64,000 nt of DNA from an uncultured Kordia sp. (GCF_947489565.1 NZ_CANLEA010000002.1:248001-312000); one strand, 5' to 3'; shown: positions 37,188 through 47,894, counted from the first letter of the stretch. A program made the numbers and translations. The notes: generated from the letters alone by a model not told the origin.

Positions 37188-40100
37188 TTAGTCGTTTTCA
37201 GGTAGTTGTTCTATGATTTCATACGTACTAAAGCTTAAAAAGTTTCCAGGATGCGCAATTATGTTTTGTAAGATAAAAGGAGTATCTGGAATTGGAGCTC
37301 CAGCATACTGTATGTTTCCATCCATATTGATATCATGATTATCATAACCATTTACTATATGTGTAGAGAAGCCTAAGGTGTTTTCAAAATCGTTTAATAC
37401 TACAGAAAGAATATCTGGAACATCTGAATTAACACCTACGTATTGAACTTTAACATCTCCATTTACATTTCCTGCCCACATTCCCAAAACTCCAGCTGGC
37501 ATACCAAATGATGTTTGTGCATTTGTACCATAAGTTGGGACAGTGCCATTTGTGAAATCTATTTGAGTTACTGAAGTTTCGTTTATTGTAATGCTTGCAG
37601 CACTCATAATACCAAGGTGATTACGATGTTTAACAACTATATGATACGGTCCTTTTTTAACTGGAGCTGTCAGTATAGTTAAGTCTGGAGATACAATAAA
37701 ACCATCTCTTTGTACCAAACAAGACTGACTGTGAATAATATTGGTAGTATCAGAGGCATCACGTAATTCAACAAGTACCCAATCAACAATAGCTTCTTCT
37801 TCATCAGAAGAAAACACACTTGGATCACAGGTTGTAATTCCGTCATACGGACTTGTGGTAGGAATTAAATTATTTGCTCTTAAATCATCCCGCATTAAAT
37901 TTAAAGTTCCTCCATCCGCATTTAAAGAAGCTCCTTGTAAGTATACTCTAGGTTGAAATTTTGGACATAATTTTCCACCATCTGTAATATTCCAATCATA
38001 TGTGTCAATTAACTCAAAACGTTGAATATAAGACTCACAATATTGATTACCAAATGCATTTAAGTTAACACCATTAGGTATTTGGTTTTCTCCTGTATCT
38101 AATGTTGCCCAGCCTATTAACGTATTGTCATAATTCTCTATAGATAAGGGAGCATCATTTAACATACTTGCTGCATTTGATAAACTAGAGATATCCCAGT
38201 TTCCTAAATTCTGATTAAAGGTGAGTGCTTCACGAAACATTTCTTTCATACTTGAAACACTAGACACATCCCAATTTCCAATATCTTGATTAAATGCATA
38301 AGCAGCATAAAACATACCTGTCATATCTGTAACACTAGATACATTCCAACTACTAATATTTTGATTAAATACCAGTGCTGCTAAAAACGTTTCATACATA
38401 TTAGTAACGTTAGAAACATCCCAGTCATTAAATTCTGGTGTTCCTTGCAGATTTATACAATAAAGAAACATTGATCTCATATTTGTTACATTAGATAAAT
38501 CTGGTATATCGATTGCTGTAACATCTAAATTTTCACAGCCAAAAAAAGCATTTTCCATACTTGTCCAAGGGTTTGAACCCCATTGTGTGACTTCTTTAAT
38601 TTTAAGGCGATTAGGGTCAAAATTAGTGTCGAATTCTATTCTAGGGAAAGTACCCGAAATCCTAACTTCGTATTCACCTGCTGTTGCATAGGTATGTACA
38701 GCATCTCCTGTAAAACCACTTTCTACGGTACCATCACCCCAATCTACTGCATAATCGTATGTTTCTCCATTGGTAGTTGGAATTGTAATACTCTCATTGT
38801 TTGTGGTTGTTTCCCATTTTGTGATAAAAGGGTTGCATCTATTGTGTGCATCGTCTATATTGATAGTAGCAACACAGCTAGCTACTTCTCCAAAATAACT
38901 AACCGCATATAGTGTTTCTGAAATTGATGAATCAATGGCGCAAGGATCTGAAATATATTTTGAAAGGCTACCATTTATATTGTTATTAATCTGTAATGTA
39001 CCAGAAAAGAAATATCCAGGATCATAGCCTAAAAGCGACATGTAATACACCTGTCCTGCGTTTAATGTGTGAGTGTCAGTTCCGTTTGTTAGAGTACCAT
39101 TTGCTGAGTAAACACCAACACCAACTCTACCGGGTCTTTGCCAGAGCCACCCAGAGTTAGGAGCAATTGGACGATCCCATACTACTAAGTTTGAACCTGA
39201 GTCTCCAGATAAAGTAAATGTATATGATCCTGTGGAAGGTACCATAAATGCAAATTCTTGATAATGCCAAGGAGTATTTGTTATCAATAAATCTGTTGGA
39301 TTATCGGCAGTAATATCTACGATAAATTCGTCACTTTCAATAAGTAATAAATTAGCGGTACTTCCTCCATCTAGTTCACTAGGCGCTATTGTTATTTCTG
39401 AAGGTAAACTTATACCAGGAATTTGTTTTGTAGGATTTTGGCAAACTGCTACTGGAGTTATATTTTCAAATACATTCACAGTAAACGAGCATTCACCTAC
39501 ATTACCACTAGCATCAATAGTTTGAAAGGTATTGGTTGTTACTCCAACTGGAAACGCACTTCCAGAAGGCAATCCTGCAGTTTGCGTTATAAAGTTATGA
39601 GAAAGTTCGATCACAAAACGGCGTGCTCCACCAGTGTTTCTAACATCATTCCATTCTGCATTAGAGTTGATAACCGTGTAATCTTCATTGTTCACATTAT
39701 TGGGTTTGCCAGTAGCCCAATTATTATAGTTAGATGACGCACCACTGTGCCACACAAAGTTTCCTTCCTGACTAATGTCATTATAGCCTATTAGGATTGG
39801 AAATGCATCAGCAGGTACAGCCGATAGAAGAAAATCGTTATGATCTTGATCTAACACAGTTGCCAAATGCCCGCCTAATGCTTCTGCAGTAGCAAACGCT
39901 AATTCTGGTATTTCTTGATAATTAGACAGGAAATAAGTCTTACCGTCCCAAGTTCCTATTAATGAAAATCCTGATGGTATTCCCATGGCACATTCTTCTG
40001 AAGCTACGGGATTGTCGTAATTTATAATAGCAGGAACACCTTCATCTGTATATACTGTAATATCTTCTGGGCAGGTTATTACGGGAGCTACGGTATCTAG

Positions 40101-40931
40101 TATCGTTACAATGGCTTCGCAAGTAGCCGTATTTCCAGCTTCATCTTCAAGAGTTAAAATTACTGTATTTTCTCCTACATTAGAACAATTAAATGTGTTC
40201 TGAGAAATTGTATAATTTGTAATTGTTGAATTAAGATCAAACGAACCATTATCAATGTCATTGGGTTGTATAGTTACTGTATTGTTAGTTCCTAAGTAAC
40301 GGGTTATATTTTGACACATAGCTACTGGAGGATCTTCATCTATATAATTAACGTCAAATTTTATGTCCCTATCGTCAATACTAACGCCTGTCCATTGATC
40401 ACTAGTTAAAAAATGATTGCCATTATTATCGCCCCAAAAGTAGCGTCCATCTGGGTATGGGTTATTCTCATTTAAAGACCATATTAAATTTCTTTGTTCT
40501 GAGAGTGGAATCCCGTCACGAACTTGAACCATACGTACGCCATATTCTACACCAGCTGTTAGTTGTACTTCACCTGGTAAATTGATAGTATGAGAGTAAG
40601 TATTTTGTGTTAAAATTGAAACTTGTTGAGTTGCTGAAGTTAATAATGTTCTACCACCATTGTTATTTAAAGGATCTATATATAATTCTACGGTTAAATA
40701 TGTTTGACCAGGGGAATTACTAACAAGAAAATGACAAGTAACGCTTTCTACTTTAGCTGTACATGTAGGAGTAAACGTATTTCCTAGAGACGGATAAAAA
40801 GGTAATGTAGCATGTCTGTCACCACCAACAGGCTGAGAAAAAGCATCACATTGTTGGGCGGAAAGATTGGTAGTATTAAAAAAAAGCAATATGTATATTA
40901 TACTAATTAAAAATATCGTATTTGTTTTCAT
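37188..40931 (-). CDS. Giant secreted protein with HYR, C-type lectin, PKD and DUF285 repeats
   Basis: 1247 residues; signal peptide 1-25 (ends NLSA-Q). A jelly-roll-like N-terminal domain (28-200) is followed by Ig/HYR-type domains (about 200-315, EDEAGNTATCEAIVTILDT, then PVITCPEDITVYTD). A C-type lectin-like domain covers about 316-443 (WDGKTYFLSN to NNWATGKPNNVNNEDYTVI and WNDVRNTGGARRFVIEL). A PKD-like segment (YAVDWGDGTVESGF) leads into four or five DUF285/BspA-type repeats of about 33 residues (FNQNISSWNVSSVTDMTGMF). The C-terminus has two dockerin-like units (GNVNGDVKVQYVG and HDINMDGNIQYAG). No T9SS sorting domain is visible. Probably a surface adhesin; ligand unknown. Confidence 0.88.
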   Translation of the reverse strand: MKTNTIFLISIIYILLFFNTTNLSAQQCDAFSQPVGGDRHATLPFYPSLGNTFTPTCTAKVESVTCHFLVSNSPGQTYLTVELYIDPLNNNGGRTLLTSATQQVSILTQNTYSHTINLPGEVQLTAGVEYGVRMVQVRDGIPLSEQRNLIWSLNENNPYPDGRYFWGDNNGNHFLTSDQWTGVSIDDRDIKFDVNYIDEDPPVAMCQNITRYLGTNNTVTIQPNDIDNGSFDLNSTITNYTISQNTFNCSNVGENTVILTLEDEAGNTATCEAIVTILDTVAPVITCPEDITVYTDEGVPAIINYDNPVASEECAMGIPSGFSLIGTWDGKTYFLSNYQEIPELAFATAEALGGHLATVLDQDHNDFLLSAVPADAFPILIGYNDISQEGNFVWHSGASSNYNNWATGKPNNVNNEDYTVINSNAEWNDVRNTGGARRFVIELSHNFITQTAGLPSGSAFPVGVTTNTFQTIDASGNVGECSFTVNVFENITPVAVCQNPTKQIPGISLPSEITIAPSELDGGSTANLLLIESDEFIVDITADNPTDLLITNTPWHYQEFAFMVPSTGSYTFTLSGDSGSNLVVWDRPIAPNSGWLWQRPGRVGVGVYSANGTLTNGTDTHTLNAGQVYYMSLLGYDPGYFFSGTLQINNNINGSLSKYISDPCAIDSSISETLYAVSYFGEVASCVATINIDDAHNRCNPFITKWETTTNNESITIPTTNGETYDYAVDWGDGTVESGFTGDAVHTYATAGEYEVRISGTFPRIEFDTNFDPNRLKIKEVTQWGSNPWTSMENAFFGCENLDVTAIDIPDLSNVTNMRSMFLYCINLQGTPEFNDWDVSNVTNMYETFLAALVFNQNISSWNVSSVTDMTGMFYAAYAFNQDIGNWDVSSVSSMKEMFREALTFNQNLGNWDISSLSNAASMLNDAPLSIENYDNTLIGWATLDTGENQIPNGVNLNAFGNQYCESYIQRFELIDTYDWNITDGGKLCPKFQPRVYLQGASLNADGGTLNLMRDDLRANNLIPTTSPYDGITTCDPSVFSSDEEEAIVDWVLVELRDASDTTNIIHSQSCLVQRDGFIVSPDLTILTAPVKKGPYHIVVKHRNHLGIMSAASITINETSVTQIDFTNGTVPTYGTNAQTSFGMPAGVLGMWAGNVNGDVKVQYVGVNSDVPDILSVVLNDFENTLGFSTHIVNGYDNHDINMDGNIQYAGAPIPDTPFILQNIIAHPGNFLSFSTYEIIEQLPEND

Positions 40932-41688
40932 GACTAATTATTATAAAATCATCTGCAAGATAGTTTGTAGGGGAAATTTGTAACATACGAGACGGCACTT
41001 AAATATTAAGTAGTGGTACGTATGTATTTTTATATGTGAATAGAAAAAATACTAGCAGTATTTATATAGCCTAAATGATCTTATTTTATTATGGTTGTAA
41101 TATTAAAGTAGAAGCACATACGTGACAAATAGGCTAAGTAGAAATTATGCTTCATGGTATTAATATTATTTTTAGAGTCTTTCAAAAACTGAAATAGCTA
41201 CAAAATTCGCAACTACGTTTTCAAACCACTTTTTTTAGTTACTCCATTTGATTTTAAGACATCATTAATAAGGCAGAATGTTCTTTTACAAACAAGTTGA
41301 TTTTCTTTAAGTCATCAATCAAAAAGTTTGACTTTGGAAACTTTTCTTTTAGACTGTCGTTCCTGCGAAGGCAGGAATCTATTTCTTTGTAAAAATCCTT
41401 GGCTTTGCCCACTTTTAGTTTAGTTGCTATTTTCAATTATTCTTAGAACTCGATTAATATCTAATACCTGAAATTTCAGATTTTTCGTTATACTCTTAAA
41501 AACCGCTCTCATAACAAAATATACTTGCTTCATGGTATTTTCTCAAAATTGAGTGTATTATTTCATCAATTTTGAATTGAAATCAAAAACAAACAATTCG
41601 ATTTAGTAGCTACCTATTGTTTTTGTGTTTAGGCGAAATCCGAAAAGCCATTATAAAATAGAGTAGGAATCATTTAACAACAAATATC
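40932..41688. other. 757-bp non-coding stretch
   Basis: No convincing gene on either strand. It holds a REP-like hairpin at 41356-41379 and a 14-base direct repeat TGCTTCATGGTATT at 41148 and 41526. The divergent promoters of the two flanking genes must lie here, but no TAnnTTTG box was found at a fitting place. Confidence 0.6.
41356..41379. repeat. REP-like hairpin, copy 2
   Basis: GTCGTTCCTGC-GAAG-GCAGGAATC, the reverse orientation of copies at 31831 and 49694. Its translation (IDSCLRRNDS) creates a spurious 60-codon frame on the minus strand. Confidence 0.85.
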
Positions 41689-42159
41689 ATGGCAAACGCA
41701 ACAGCAACACATAAAAACGGAGTATGTACTATTACATTACCCTCAGAAACATCAAGCGTAATAGTAGTACCTAATACAAGTGGGAAAGCACAATGGGAGA
41801 ATTTTTGTACTTGGACAAATACGACAGATTCTACTAATCCGCAAGCACTCGGCGAATGGTCTGCGCATCAAAAAAATCTAAATATTGTTTCAAATCCCCT
41901 TGAACTAATCAGCGCATCAAGTAAACATGGAACGCTCTCACAATTCTCAAATCCTGCTTCTACTGGAATCACTACAATGACTTTGGCGCTTACGCATAAA
42001 AAAAATCCTACGTCAACATCACCAGCATCTGCAGATCAGTTAAATGTTGTGACAGCAGACGCAACTCCCGATGTAACTGTATTTACAATTAACGCTGAAG
42101 ATGGTGGAGATACTAATTATTTAGATTTCTATTTAACGGTAACTGTCATAGACATCTAA
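41689..42159 (+). CDS. Orphan protein of 156 residues, function unknown
   Basis: I do not recognise this protein. It has no signal peptide (starts MANATATHKNGVCTITL), two Cys (in NGVCTI and ENFCTWT), many Thr, Ser and Asn residues and a beta-strand pattern, ending DTNYLDFYLTVTVIDI. Length and composition recall small cytosolic beta-sandwich proteins or exported proteins that use a non-classical route. The ATG at 41689 follows CAACAAATATC with no Shine-Dalgarno. It stands alone after a 757-bp gap and ends at a strong hairpin, so it is a single-gene unit. Real gene status is supported by the terminator and even codon use. Confidence 0.65.
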   Translation: MANATATHKNGVCTITLPSETSSVIVVPNTSGKAQWENFCTWTNTTDSTNPQALGEWSAHQKNLNIVSNPLELISASSKHGTLSQFSNPASTGITTMTLALTHKKNPTSTSPASADQLNVVTADATPDVTVFTINAEDGGDTNYLDFYLTVTVIDI

Positions 42160-42182
42160 AATTACATACTAATTAATTACTA

Positions 42183-42226
42183 TATAAAGTTTCCTTCATG
42201 CACTAATTCATGAAGGAAACTTTATA
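42183..42226. terminator. Strong bidirectional hairpin between 42159 and 42242
   Basis: A perfect 18-bp stem, TATAAAGTTTCCTTCATG with CATGAAGGAAACTTTATA, around an 8-base loop. It sits between two convergent genes. There is no long T-run, only TTTATAA. Confidence 0.82.
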
Positions 42227-42241
42227 ACATGATAATATCTT

Positions 42242-43819
42242 TTAAAGTATATAATCTGTACTTACAAAGTTAGAAGCTCTGGTTTGCAACAATTCTGTTA
42301 AGATTGCATTGTTATAGTCATTGTCTTTAGAAGCTACAAAAGTTCTGATAGAAAATGATCGCAACGCATCATGTACACTTAAGGTGGCAACGGCAGAATC
42401 TTTTCTTCCCGTAAACGGATACACATCTGGTCCACGTTGACACGAACTGTTTAAGTTTACACGACACACCAAATTCACCAAAGTATCAATTAATGGCGCT
42501 AGGGTTTTGGTATCTTTTCCAAACAGACTTACTTGCTGTCCGTAATTAGATTCCGCCATATCATCCAATGGTTGTTCAATATCTGAGAATGAAATTACAG
42601 GAATTACAGGTCCAAATTGTTCTTCTTCATATACACGCATGTCTTTGGTCACAGGATATAACACTGCTGGAAAAATATAATTATCGGTAGTTTCTCCACC
42701 TTTTGCATTGATAATTTTTGCGCCTTTTGCTTCCGCATCATCAATTAATTCCTGAATGTATGCTGGTTTATCTGGTTCTGGTAATGGTGTCAGTTTTGCA
42801 CCTTCTTCCCAAGGATTTCCAAATTGCAACGCATCTACTTTTTCAGAAAAACGTTTGTTAAATTCGTCCACAATAGCTTCATGAACATATAATACTTTTA
42901 ATGCGGTACAACGTTGTCCATTAAACGAAGTCGTTCCTGCAATACATTCGCTAATCGCTAAATCTAAATCAGCATCTTTCAACACAATTGCCGGGTTTTT
43001 AGCTTCCAAACCTAAAACCATTCGCAAACGGTTACTTTTTGGATGTACACTTTGCAACGCATTGGCAGATTTACTATTTCCAATCAACGCCAATACATCT
43101 ACACGACCATCTTTCATAATAGGCGAAGCTACGGTTCTTCCGCGTCCGTAAATGATATTTACAACACCTTTTGGAAAGCTATTTTGAAAGGCTTCTAATA
43201 AGGGAGACAGCAATAGCACACCAAATTTTGCAGGTTTAAAAATTGTTGTATTTCCCATGATAATAGCAGGAATCAACAAAGCAAATGTTTCGTTGAGCGG
43301 ATAGTTATAAGGCCCAAGACACAATACAACACCTAAAGGTCCACGACGAATATGTGCGTTTACGCCGCCATGCTTTTCAAACTTGGCACTGTCGCGATCC
43401 ATTTGTGTATAATCTTCAATCGTATCGTAAATATACTGAACGGTTCTGTCGAATTCTTTTTCAGAATCCGCTAAGTTTTTGCCAATTTCCCACATTAATA
43501 ATTTGACAACTTCATCACGCTTGGTTTTCATTTGTGTTACAAACTTTTCCATACACGCAATTCGGTCAACCACTTTCATTGTTGGCCATAAACCCTGTCC
43601 TTTGTCGTAGGCAGCAACCGCAGCATCTAAGGCTTCAAGCGCTTCTGTTTCTCCTAAAGTTGGAATGGTTCCGAGTAATGTTTTTTGATAATTTTCTGTG
43701 GAAGAAATGGTCGAATAGACTTCTGAGGTTTGTCCTGTCCATTCTTTTAATTCACCAGCTACTAAATATGTATTTTGAGTTATGGTTTCTTTAATTTGAT
43801 ACTGTTCGGGAATTTTCAT
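42242..43819 (-). CDS. gapN: NADP-dependent non-phosphorylating glyceraldehyde-3-phosphate dehydrogenase
   Basis: Oxidises glyceraldehyde-3-phosphate directly to 3-phosphoglycerate with NADP, giving NADPH and bypassing a substrate-level ATP. The 525-residue aldehyde dehydrogenase has the catalytic Cys in [17 protein letters not shown] (about 306) and the catalytic Glu in [14 protein letters not shown] (about 272); FKPAKFG and PFTGRKDS are GapN-like. The start is 11 bp after the ilvA stop, so the two are co-transcribed. Other ALDH substrates cannot be fully excluded, but the residue pattern fits GapN well. Confidence 0.87.
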   Translation of the reverse strand: MKIPEQYQIKETITQNTYLVAGELKEWTGQTSEVYSTISSTENYQKTLLGTIPTLGETEALEALDAAVAAYDKGQGLWPTMKVVDRIACMEKFVTQMKTKRDEVVKLLMWEIGKNLADSEKEFDRTVQYIYDTIEDYTQMDRDSAKFEKHGGVNAHIRRGPLGVVLCLGPYNYPLNETFALLIPAIIMGNTTIFKPAKFGVLLLSPLLEAFQNSFPKGVVNIIYGRGRTVASPIMKDGRVDVLALIGNSKSANALQSVHPKSNRLRMVLGLEAKNPAIVLKDADLDLAISECIAGTTSFNGQRCTALKVLYVHEAIVDEFNKRFSEKVDALQFGNPWEEGAKLTPLPEPDKPAYIQELIDDAEAKGAKIINAKGGETTDNYIFPAVLYPVTKDMRVYEEEQFGPVIPVISFSDIEQPLDDMAESNYGQQVSLFGKDTKTLAPLIDTLVNLVCRVNLNSSCQRGPDVYPFTGRKDSAVATLSVHDALRSFSIRTFVASKDNDYNNAILTELLQTRASNFVSTDYIL

Positions 43820-43830
43820 AAAAGTTTTAT

Positions 43831-45096
43831 TTAAACTAAGAATTGAAATAAATCGGGTTTATCATTTAAGTAGTCGCCGTAAAAGTTTCTTAATTTCATT
43901 TTTGTGATTAATGCGTCTAAATCTTCTGCATTTTTTAGCTGCAATCCTACGACTGCTGCGCCATTTTCACGATTGGTTTTTTTGGTATATTCAAAATGTG
44001 TGATGTCGTCTGTTGGCCCTAAAATTTCGACTACAAATTCGCGCAATGCACCTGCACGCTGTGGAAATTTGATAATGAAGTAATGCTTTAAGTTCGCATA
44101 CAACAATGCACGTTCTTTGATTTCGGCAGTTCGAGTAATATCGTTATTGCTTCCGCTTACAACACAGACTACATTTTTACCTTTAATTTCATTTTGATAT
44201 TGCGATAATGCACTTAAACTTAAAGCTCCTGCTGGCTCAACAACAATTGCTTGACGGTTGTATAAATCTAAAATAGTCTGACATACATTGCCTTCATCAA
44301 CCGTGATCATGTCCTGTAAATTTTCTTTACAGATGGCAAAATTCAAGTCGCCCACACGTTTTACCGCAGCACCATCCACAAAGTTTTCAATGTTTTTTAA
44401 CGTCGTATTTCTTTCTTTTTGAATAGACGTAGACATCGAAGGTGCGCCTTTTGGTTCTACTCCAATAATTTTTGTGTCTGGAGACAACATTTTGAACACC
44501 GAAGATAATCCTGCGGACAATCCGCCGCCGCCAACAGGCACAAATACATAATCGATTGGGTTTTCGAGTTGATTCAAAATTTCCAATCCAATCGTAGCTT
44601 GTCCTTCTATGACTTTTTCATCGTTAAACGGATGAATAAATGTTTTGTTCAAGCGTTCAGATTGCTCCATTGCCGCATGATATGCATCATCAAAGGTATC
44701 GCCAATCAAGACAACCTCAACATATGATTCTCCAAACATTTTGACTTGCTCAATTTTTTGATTTGGTGTTGGTGTCGGCATGAATATCGTTCCTTTTATT
44801 TGTAACAATTTGCACGACAAAGCCACGCCTTGTGCATGATTTCCAGCACTTACACACACAATTTCATTTTCAATTTGTGTCGCAGTTAAGGAAGCTATTT
44901 TATTGTACGCACCACGAATTTTATAGGAACGCACTTGTTGTAAATCTTCTCGTTTTAAGTAGATATTACAATTATATTGTTTTGAGTAGTAATCATTATA
45001 ACTCAAAGGCGTTACCGAAGCAATGCCTTTGAGTGTTGTCGCAGCCGTTTTAATGGCTGCTAACGTTGGAGCGTATGTTGTTGATGTTGTTGACAA
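43831..45096 (-). CDS. ilvA: Threonine dehydratase, biosynthetic
   Basis: PLP enzyme that deaminates threonine to 2-oxobutyrate, the entry to isoleucine. The PLP Lys lies in [10 protein letters not shown] (about 57-66); the phosphate-binding Gly-rich loop is VGGGGLSAG (about 190). After about 330 a single short ACT-like regulatory domain follows ([23 protein letters not shown]), as in the shorter, roughly 420-residue bacterial form, rather than the two-ACT 510-residue E. coli form. Isoleucine feedback is expected but not provable from sequence. It is separated from ilvC by a 537-bp gap. Confidence 0.95.
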   Translation of the reverse strand: MSTTSTTYAPTLAAIKTAATTLKGIASVTPLSYNDYYSKQYNCNIYLKREDLQQVRSYKIRGAYNKIASLTATQIENEIVCVSAGNHAQGVALSCKLLQIKGTIFMPTPTPNQKIEQVKMFGESYVEVVLIGDTFDDAYHAAMEQSERLNKTFIHPFNDEKVIEGQATIGLEILNQLENPIDYVFVPVGGGGLSAGLSSVFKMLSPDTKIIGVEPKGAPSMSTSIQKERNTTLKNIENFVDGAAVKRVGDLNFAICKENLQDMITVDEGNVCQTILDLYNRQAIVVEPAGALSLSALSQYQNEIKGKNVVCVVSGSNNDITRTAEIKERALLYANLKHYFIIKFPQRAGALREFVVEILGPTDDITHFEYTKKTNRENGAAVVGLQLKNAEDLDALITKMKLRNFYGDYLNDKPDLFQFLV

Positions 45097-45633
45097 AATG
45101 TTTTTAATTGTTTATTGGTTCTTTTAGTTTCATTGTTGTACTACTGCTTTTTTTACCTCTAGCTTATTAAATCATGATTTTAGTAACGTTCATTTTTTCT
45201 TGATAAAAAACGAACCAAAAAATCAAGTCTGCGTATAGGAAATTGCTCTGCACCATTCTCTAGCTAAGCTGCATGCTTGAAGCTACGCTTCGCAATTTCG
45301 CTTGCTAGTTCATTATTTCTGAACACAGACGTTTTACATCGAATAAAACTTTTCAAATTATTTAAAATTTACGCTTCATTATTAAGTTTCAAATTGACAT
45401 TTTATGTTTATTATTTTATTTATCTACTTGCCATTTTTGAACAAAGCCGAAATACATTTTTTATCATCTTTGACGTTGTCAACCTGATAAAAACCACTCG
45501 AACTGACGTTTATATTGTCTTAATAATCTTTAAATATCAAAGCGTCACTTCGAGTGAAATTCTTTCACATTGAGCGGAGTCAAAATGAAAGAATTTTGTA
45601 TCGAGAAGTACTTTAATACGATCAATTTGAAAT
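45097..45633. other. 537-bp non-coding stretch between ilvA and ilvC
   Basis: No supported gene; open frames on the plus strand here are short and unlike proteins. It contains the inverted element D at 45543-45613 right behind ilvC and an imperfect palindrome GTTCATTTTTT...AAAAAACGAAC near 45189-45213. I see no leader peptide or terminator-antiterminator pair for ilvA. Confidence 0.55.
45543..45613. repeat. Intergenic element, CGTCACTTCGAGTG...TGTATCGAGAAGTACTT, copy D
   Basis: Conserved ends plus an 11-bp inner stem AAATTCTTTCA/TGAAAGAATTT. The loop contains CATTGAGCGGAGTCAAAATG, which resembles the arm of the repeat at 940-1016. It begins about 20 bp downstream of the ilvC stop. Confidence 0.8.
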
Positions 45634-47136
45634 CTAAGCCGTTACAAAGCTTTCTTTTTTAGCTTCCGTTTTAATAGTTTTCATCGCTGTCATTGCCGCT
45701 CGGAGTCGTTTTCCAACCGCTTCAATTGGATGATTTCTTATGGCGTCATTTACTTTAATTAAATCCAAGTTGTCTACACCATTTGATGCAGAAAATGGTT
45801 TTCCAATCACAGATGTATCCACAGTTTTCATAAAGTCTTTTAACAATGGTTTTGCTGCATGATCAAATAAGTAACAACCATATTCTGCTGTATCAGAAAT
45901 TACGCGATTCATTTCAAAAAGCTTCTTTCTCGCAATTGTGTTGGCGATTAATGGCAATTCATGTAACGATTCGTAATACGCAGAATCTTCTATAATTCCT
46001 GCATTTACCATGGTTTCAAACGCCAATTCCACACCCGATTTTACAAAAGCAACCAACAAGACACCATGATCAAAGTATTCTTGTTCCGAAATATGATCGG
46101 TTGTTAAGGCCGTTTTTTCAAAAGCAGTTTCGCCTGTTGCTGCACGCCATGTTAATAGATTTTTATCGTCATTTGCCCAATCTTCCATCATTGTTTTTGA
46201 GAAATGTCCCGAAATAATATCGTCCATATGTTTCTCAAATAATGGCTTCATGATCGTTTTTAATTCTTCAGAAAGTTCAAAAGCTTTAATTTTTGCTGGA
46301 TTCGATAAACGGTCCATCATATTGGTAATTCCGCCATGTTTCAACGCTTCCGTAATGGTTTCCCAACCTAACTGAATCAATTTTGCAGCATAATCGGCAT
46401 CCACACCATCTGCAACCATTTTATCAAAAGCCAAAATAGATCCTGTTTGTAACACTCCGCACAAAATGGTTTGTTCGCCCATTAAGTCACTTTTTACTTC
46501 TGCAATAAATGACGATGCCAAAACACCTGCTCTGTGTCCACCGGTTGCTACCGCATAGGCTTTTGCTTGATCCCAACCTTTGTTTTCTGGATCGTTTTCT
46601 GGATGCACTGCAATTAAGGTTGGCACACCAAATCCGCGCTTGTATTCTTCACGCACTTCCGTTCCTGGACATTTTGGTGCTACCATAATCACGGTGATAT
46701 CCTTACGAATTTCAGTGCCTTCTTCCACAATATTGAAACCATGCGAATAACTTAAGGTAGCTCCTTTTTTCATTAACGGCATCACCGCTTTTACCACATT
46801 TGTATGCTGTTTGTCTGGTGTAAGGTTTAAGACTAAATCGGCCGTTGGAATTAGCTGTTTGTAAGTTCCAACTTTAAAACCGTGTGAAGTTGCATTTTGG
46901 TATGAGTTGCGCTCTTCATCAATGGCTGCTTGACGCAATGCATATGAAATATCCAATCCTGAATCGCGCATGTTTAATCCTTGATTCAATCCTTGTGCAC
47001 CGCAACCGACAATGACTATTTTTTTATCTTTCAGCACTTTAACTCCGTCTGTAAATTCGGAAGCATCCATGAATCTACATTTTCCTAATTGTGCTAACTG
47101 TTCTCGTAATGATAGTGTATTGAAATAATTTGACAT
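45634..47136 (-). CDS. ilvC: Ketol-acid reductoisomerase, class II (long form)
   Basis: NADPH- and Mg-dependent isomerisation and reduction of acetolactate and acetohydroxybutyrate, the second common step of valine and isoleucine synthesis. The 500-residue length and a duplicated C-terminal knotted domain mark the long plant/E. coli-type class II form. The Rossmann loop is [18 protein letters not shown] (about 39-56); metal-binding acidic residues are in [11 protein letters not shown]. It lies 90 bp downstream of ilvN and ends the main ilv gene run, followed by element D. Confidence 0.96.
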   Translation of the reverse strand: MSNYFNTLSLREQLAQLGKCRFMDASEFTDGVKVLKDKKIVIVGCGAQGLNQGLNMRDSGLDISYALRQAAIDEERNSYQNATSHGFKVGTYKQLIPTADLVLNLTPDKQHTNVVKAVMPLMKKGATLSYSHGFNIVEEGTEIRKDITVIMVAPKCPGTEVREEYKRGFGVPTLIAVHPENDPENKGWDQAKAYAVATGGHRAGVLASSFIAEVKSDLMGEQTILCGVLQTGSILAFDKMVADGVDADYAAKLIQLGWETITEALKHGGITNMMDRLSNPAKIKAFELSEELKTIMKPLFEKHMDDIISGHFSKTMMEDWANDDKNLLTWRAATGETAFEKTALTTDHISEQEYFDHGVLLVAFVKSGVELAFETMVNAGIIEDSAYYESLHELPLIANTIARKKLFEMNRVISDTAEYGCYLFDHAAKPLLKDFMKTVDTSVIGKPFSASNGVDNLDLIKVNDAIRNHPIEAVGKRLRAAMTAMKTIKTEAKKESFVTA

Positions 47137-47226
47137 GATTTTTTTATTTTGGAGTCAAGAATCTATACTTTCTTGCTCGTGTGTTTTTTATCTTTTTAAT
47201 TGAATTTATCTAGAATCTAATATCTT

Positions 47227-47757
47227 TTAATGATCGATGGTTTTGAGTATGTTTGAAATTTTCATTTCTTCTTTAGAAACTGCAATGCGTCCTGAACGCG
47301 TAAATTGCATGATTCCAAAAACACTAAGTTCTCTATGTAATAATTCGATTTCTTCTTTGCGTCCCGATTTTTCTATGACAAAAAATTGTTTGTTTACCGT
47401 GACAATTCGTGCATTGCTATCTTTGATAATGTTTTGAATTTGACGTTCATCAAACAACAAGTCAGATTTCATTTTAAAAATGCAAGATTCTTGATAGATG
47501 ATTTCTGTTTCTGTGTGATAGTATGCTTTTATGACTTCAACTTGTTTTTCTATTTGACCGATGATTTTTTTCATTCGTTCTTCGGTAAGATTCACCACAA
47601 TAGTCCATTTAGAAACATTTTCAATTTCTGAAACAGACGAGTTAATGCTTTCAATATTGATATGTCTTCGCTGAAAGATTGCTGAAATTCTATTCAACAA
47701 TCCGATGTTATTTTCGGTATATACCGAAACCGTAAATTGTTTGAGTTCCTTTTCCAT
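47227..47757 (-). CDS. ilvN: Acetolactate synthase, small regulatory subunit
   Basis: Regulatory subunit that binds valine and activates the IlvB catalytic subunit. 176 residues, slightly longer than E. coli IlvH. The N-terminal ACT domain is FTVSVYTENNIGLLNRISAIFQRRHINIESINSS (about 8-41), with a conserved valine-binding loop NNIGLLNR. A second ACT-like domain follows from about residue 85. It lies 186 bp downstream of the ilvB stop, across element E. Confidence 0.93.
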   Translation of the reverse strand: MEKELKQFTVSVYTENNIGLLNRISAIFQRRHINIESINSSVSEIENVSKWTIVVNLTEERMKKIIGQIEKQVEVIKAYYHTETEIIYQESCIFKMKSDLLFDERQIQNIIKDSNARIVTVNKQFFVIEKSGRKEEIELLHRELSVFGIMQFTRSGRIAVSKEEMKISNILKTIDH

Positions 47758-47833
47758 ATTTTTAAAGGATTTTAGAGACTAGATTCTAGAACATAGACTT
47801 GTTTTCAGTACCAAGAATCATCGTTTTTTTAAA

Positions 47834-47894
47834 CGTCAATTCGAGTGATTTTTTCATACTTTTTAAAATGAAAAAATTGTATCGAGAACTACTT
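47834..47894. repeat. Intergenic element, CGTCAATTCGAGTG...TGTATCGAGAACTACTT, copy E
   Basis: Conserved ends with a 10-bp inner stem ATTTTTTCAT/ATGAAAAAAT. The stem sequence is different from copies C and D but base pairing is kept. It lies inside the ilv operon between ilvB and ilvN. Confidence 0.78.

Noticed and set aside
41254-41436. 60-codon minus-strand frame
   Set aside because: It is created by reading through the REP-like hairpin at 41356-41379 (IDSCLRRNDS); no signal for translation and no protein-like remainder.
45277-45573. 98-codon plus-strand frame between ilvA and ilvC
   Set aside because: Phe/Tyr/Ile-rich low-complexity translation that runs into the inverted element D; an A/T-rich chance frame.
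45097-45633. A further attenuator before ilvA
   Set aside because: No Ile-rich short ORF and no terminator with T-run on the minus strand were found.
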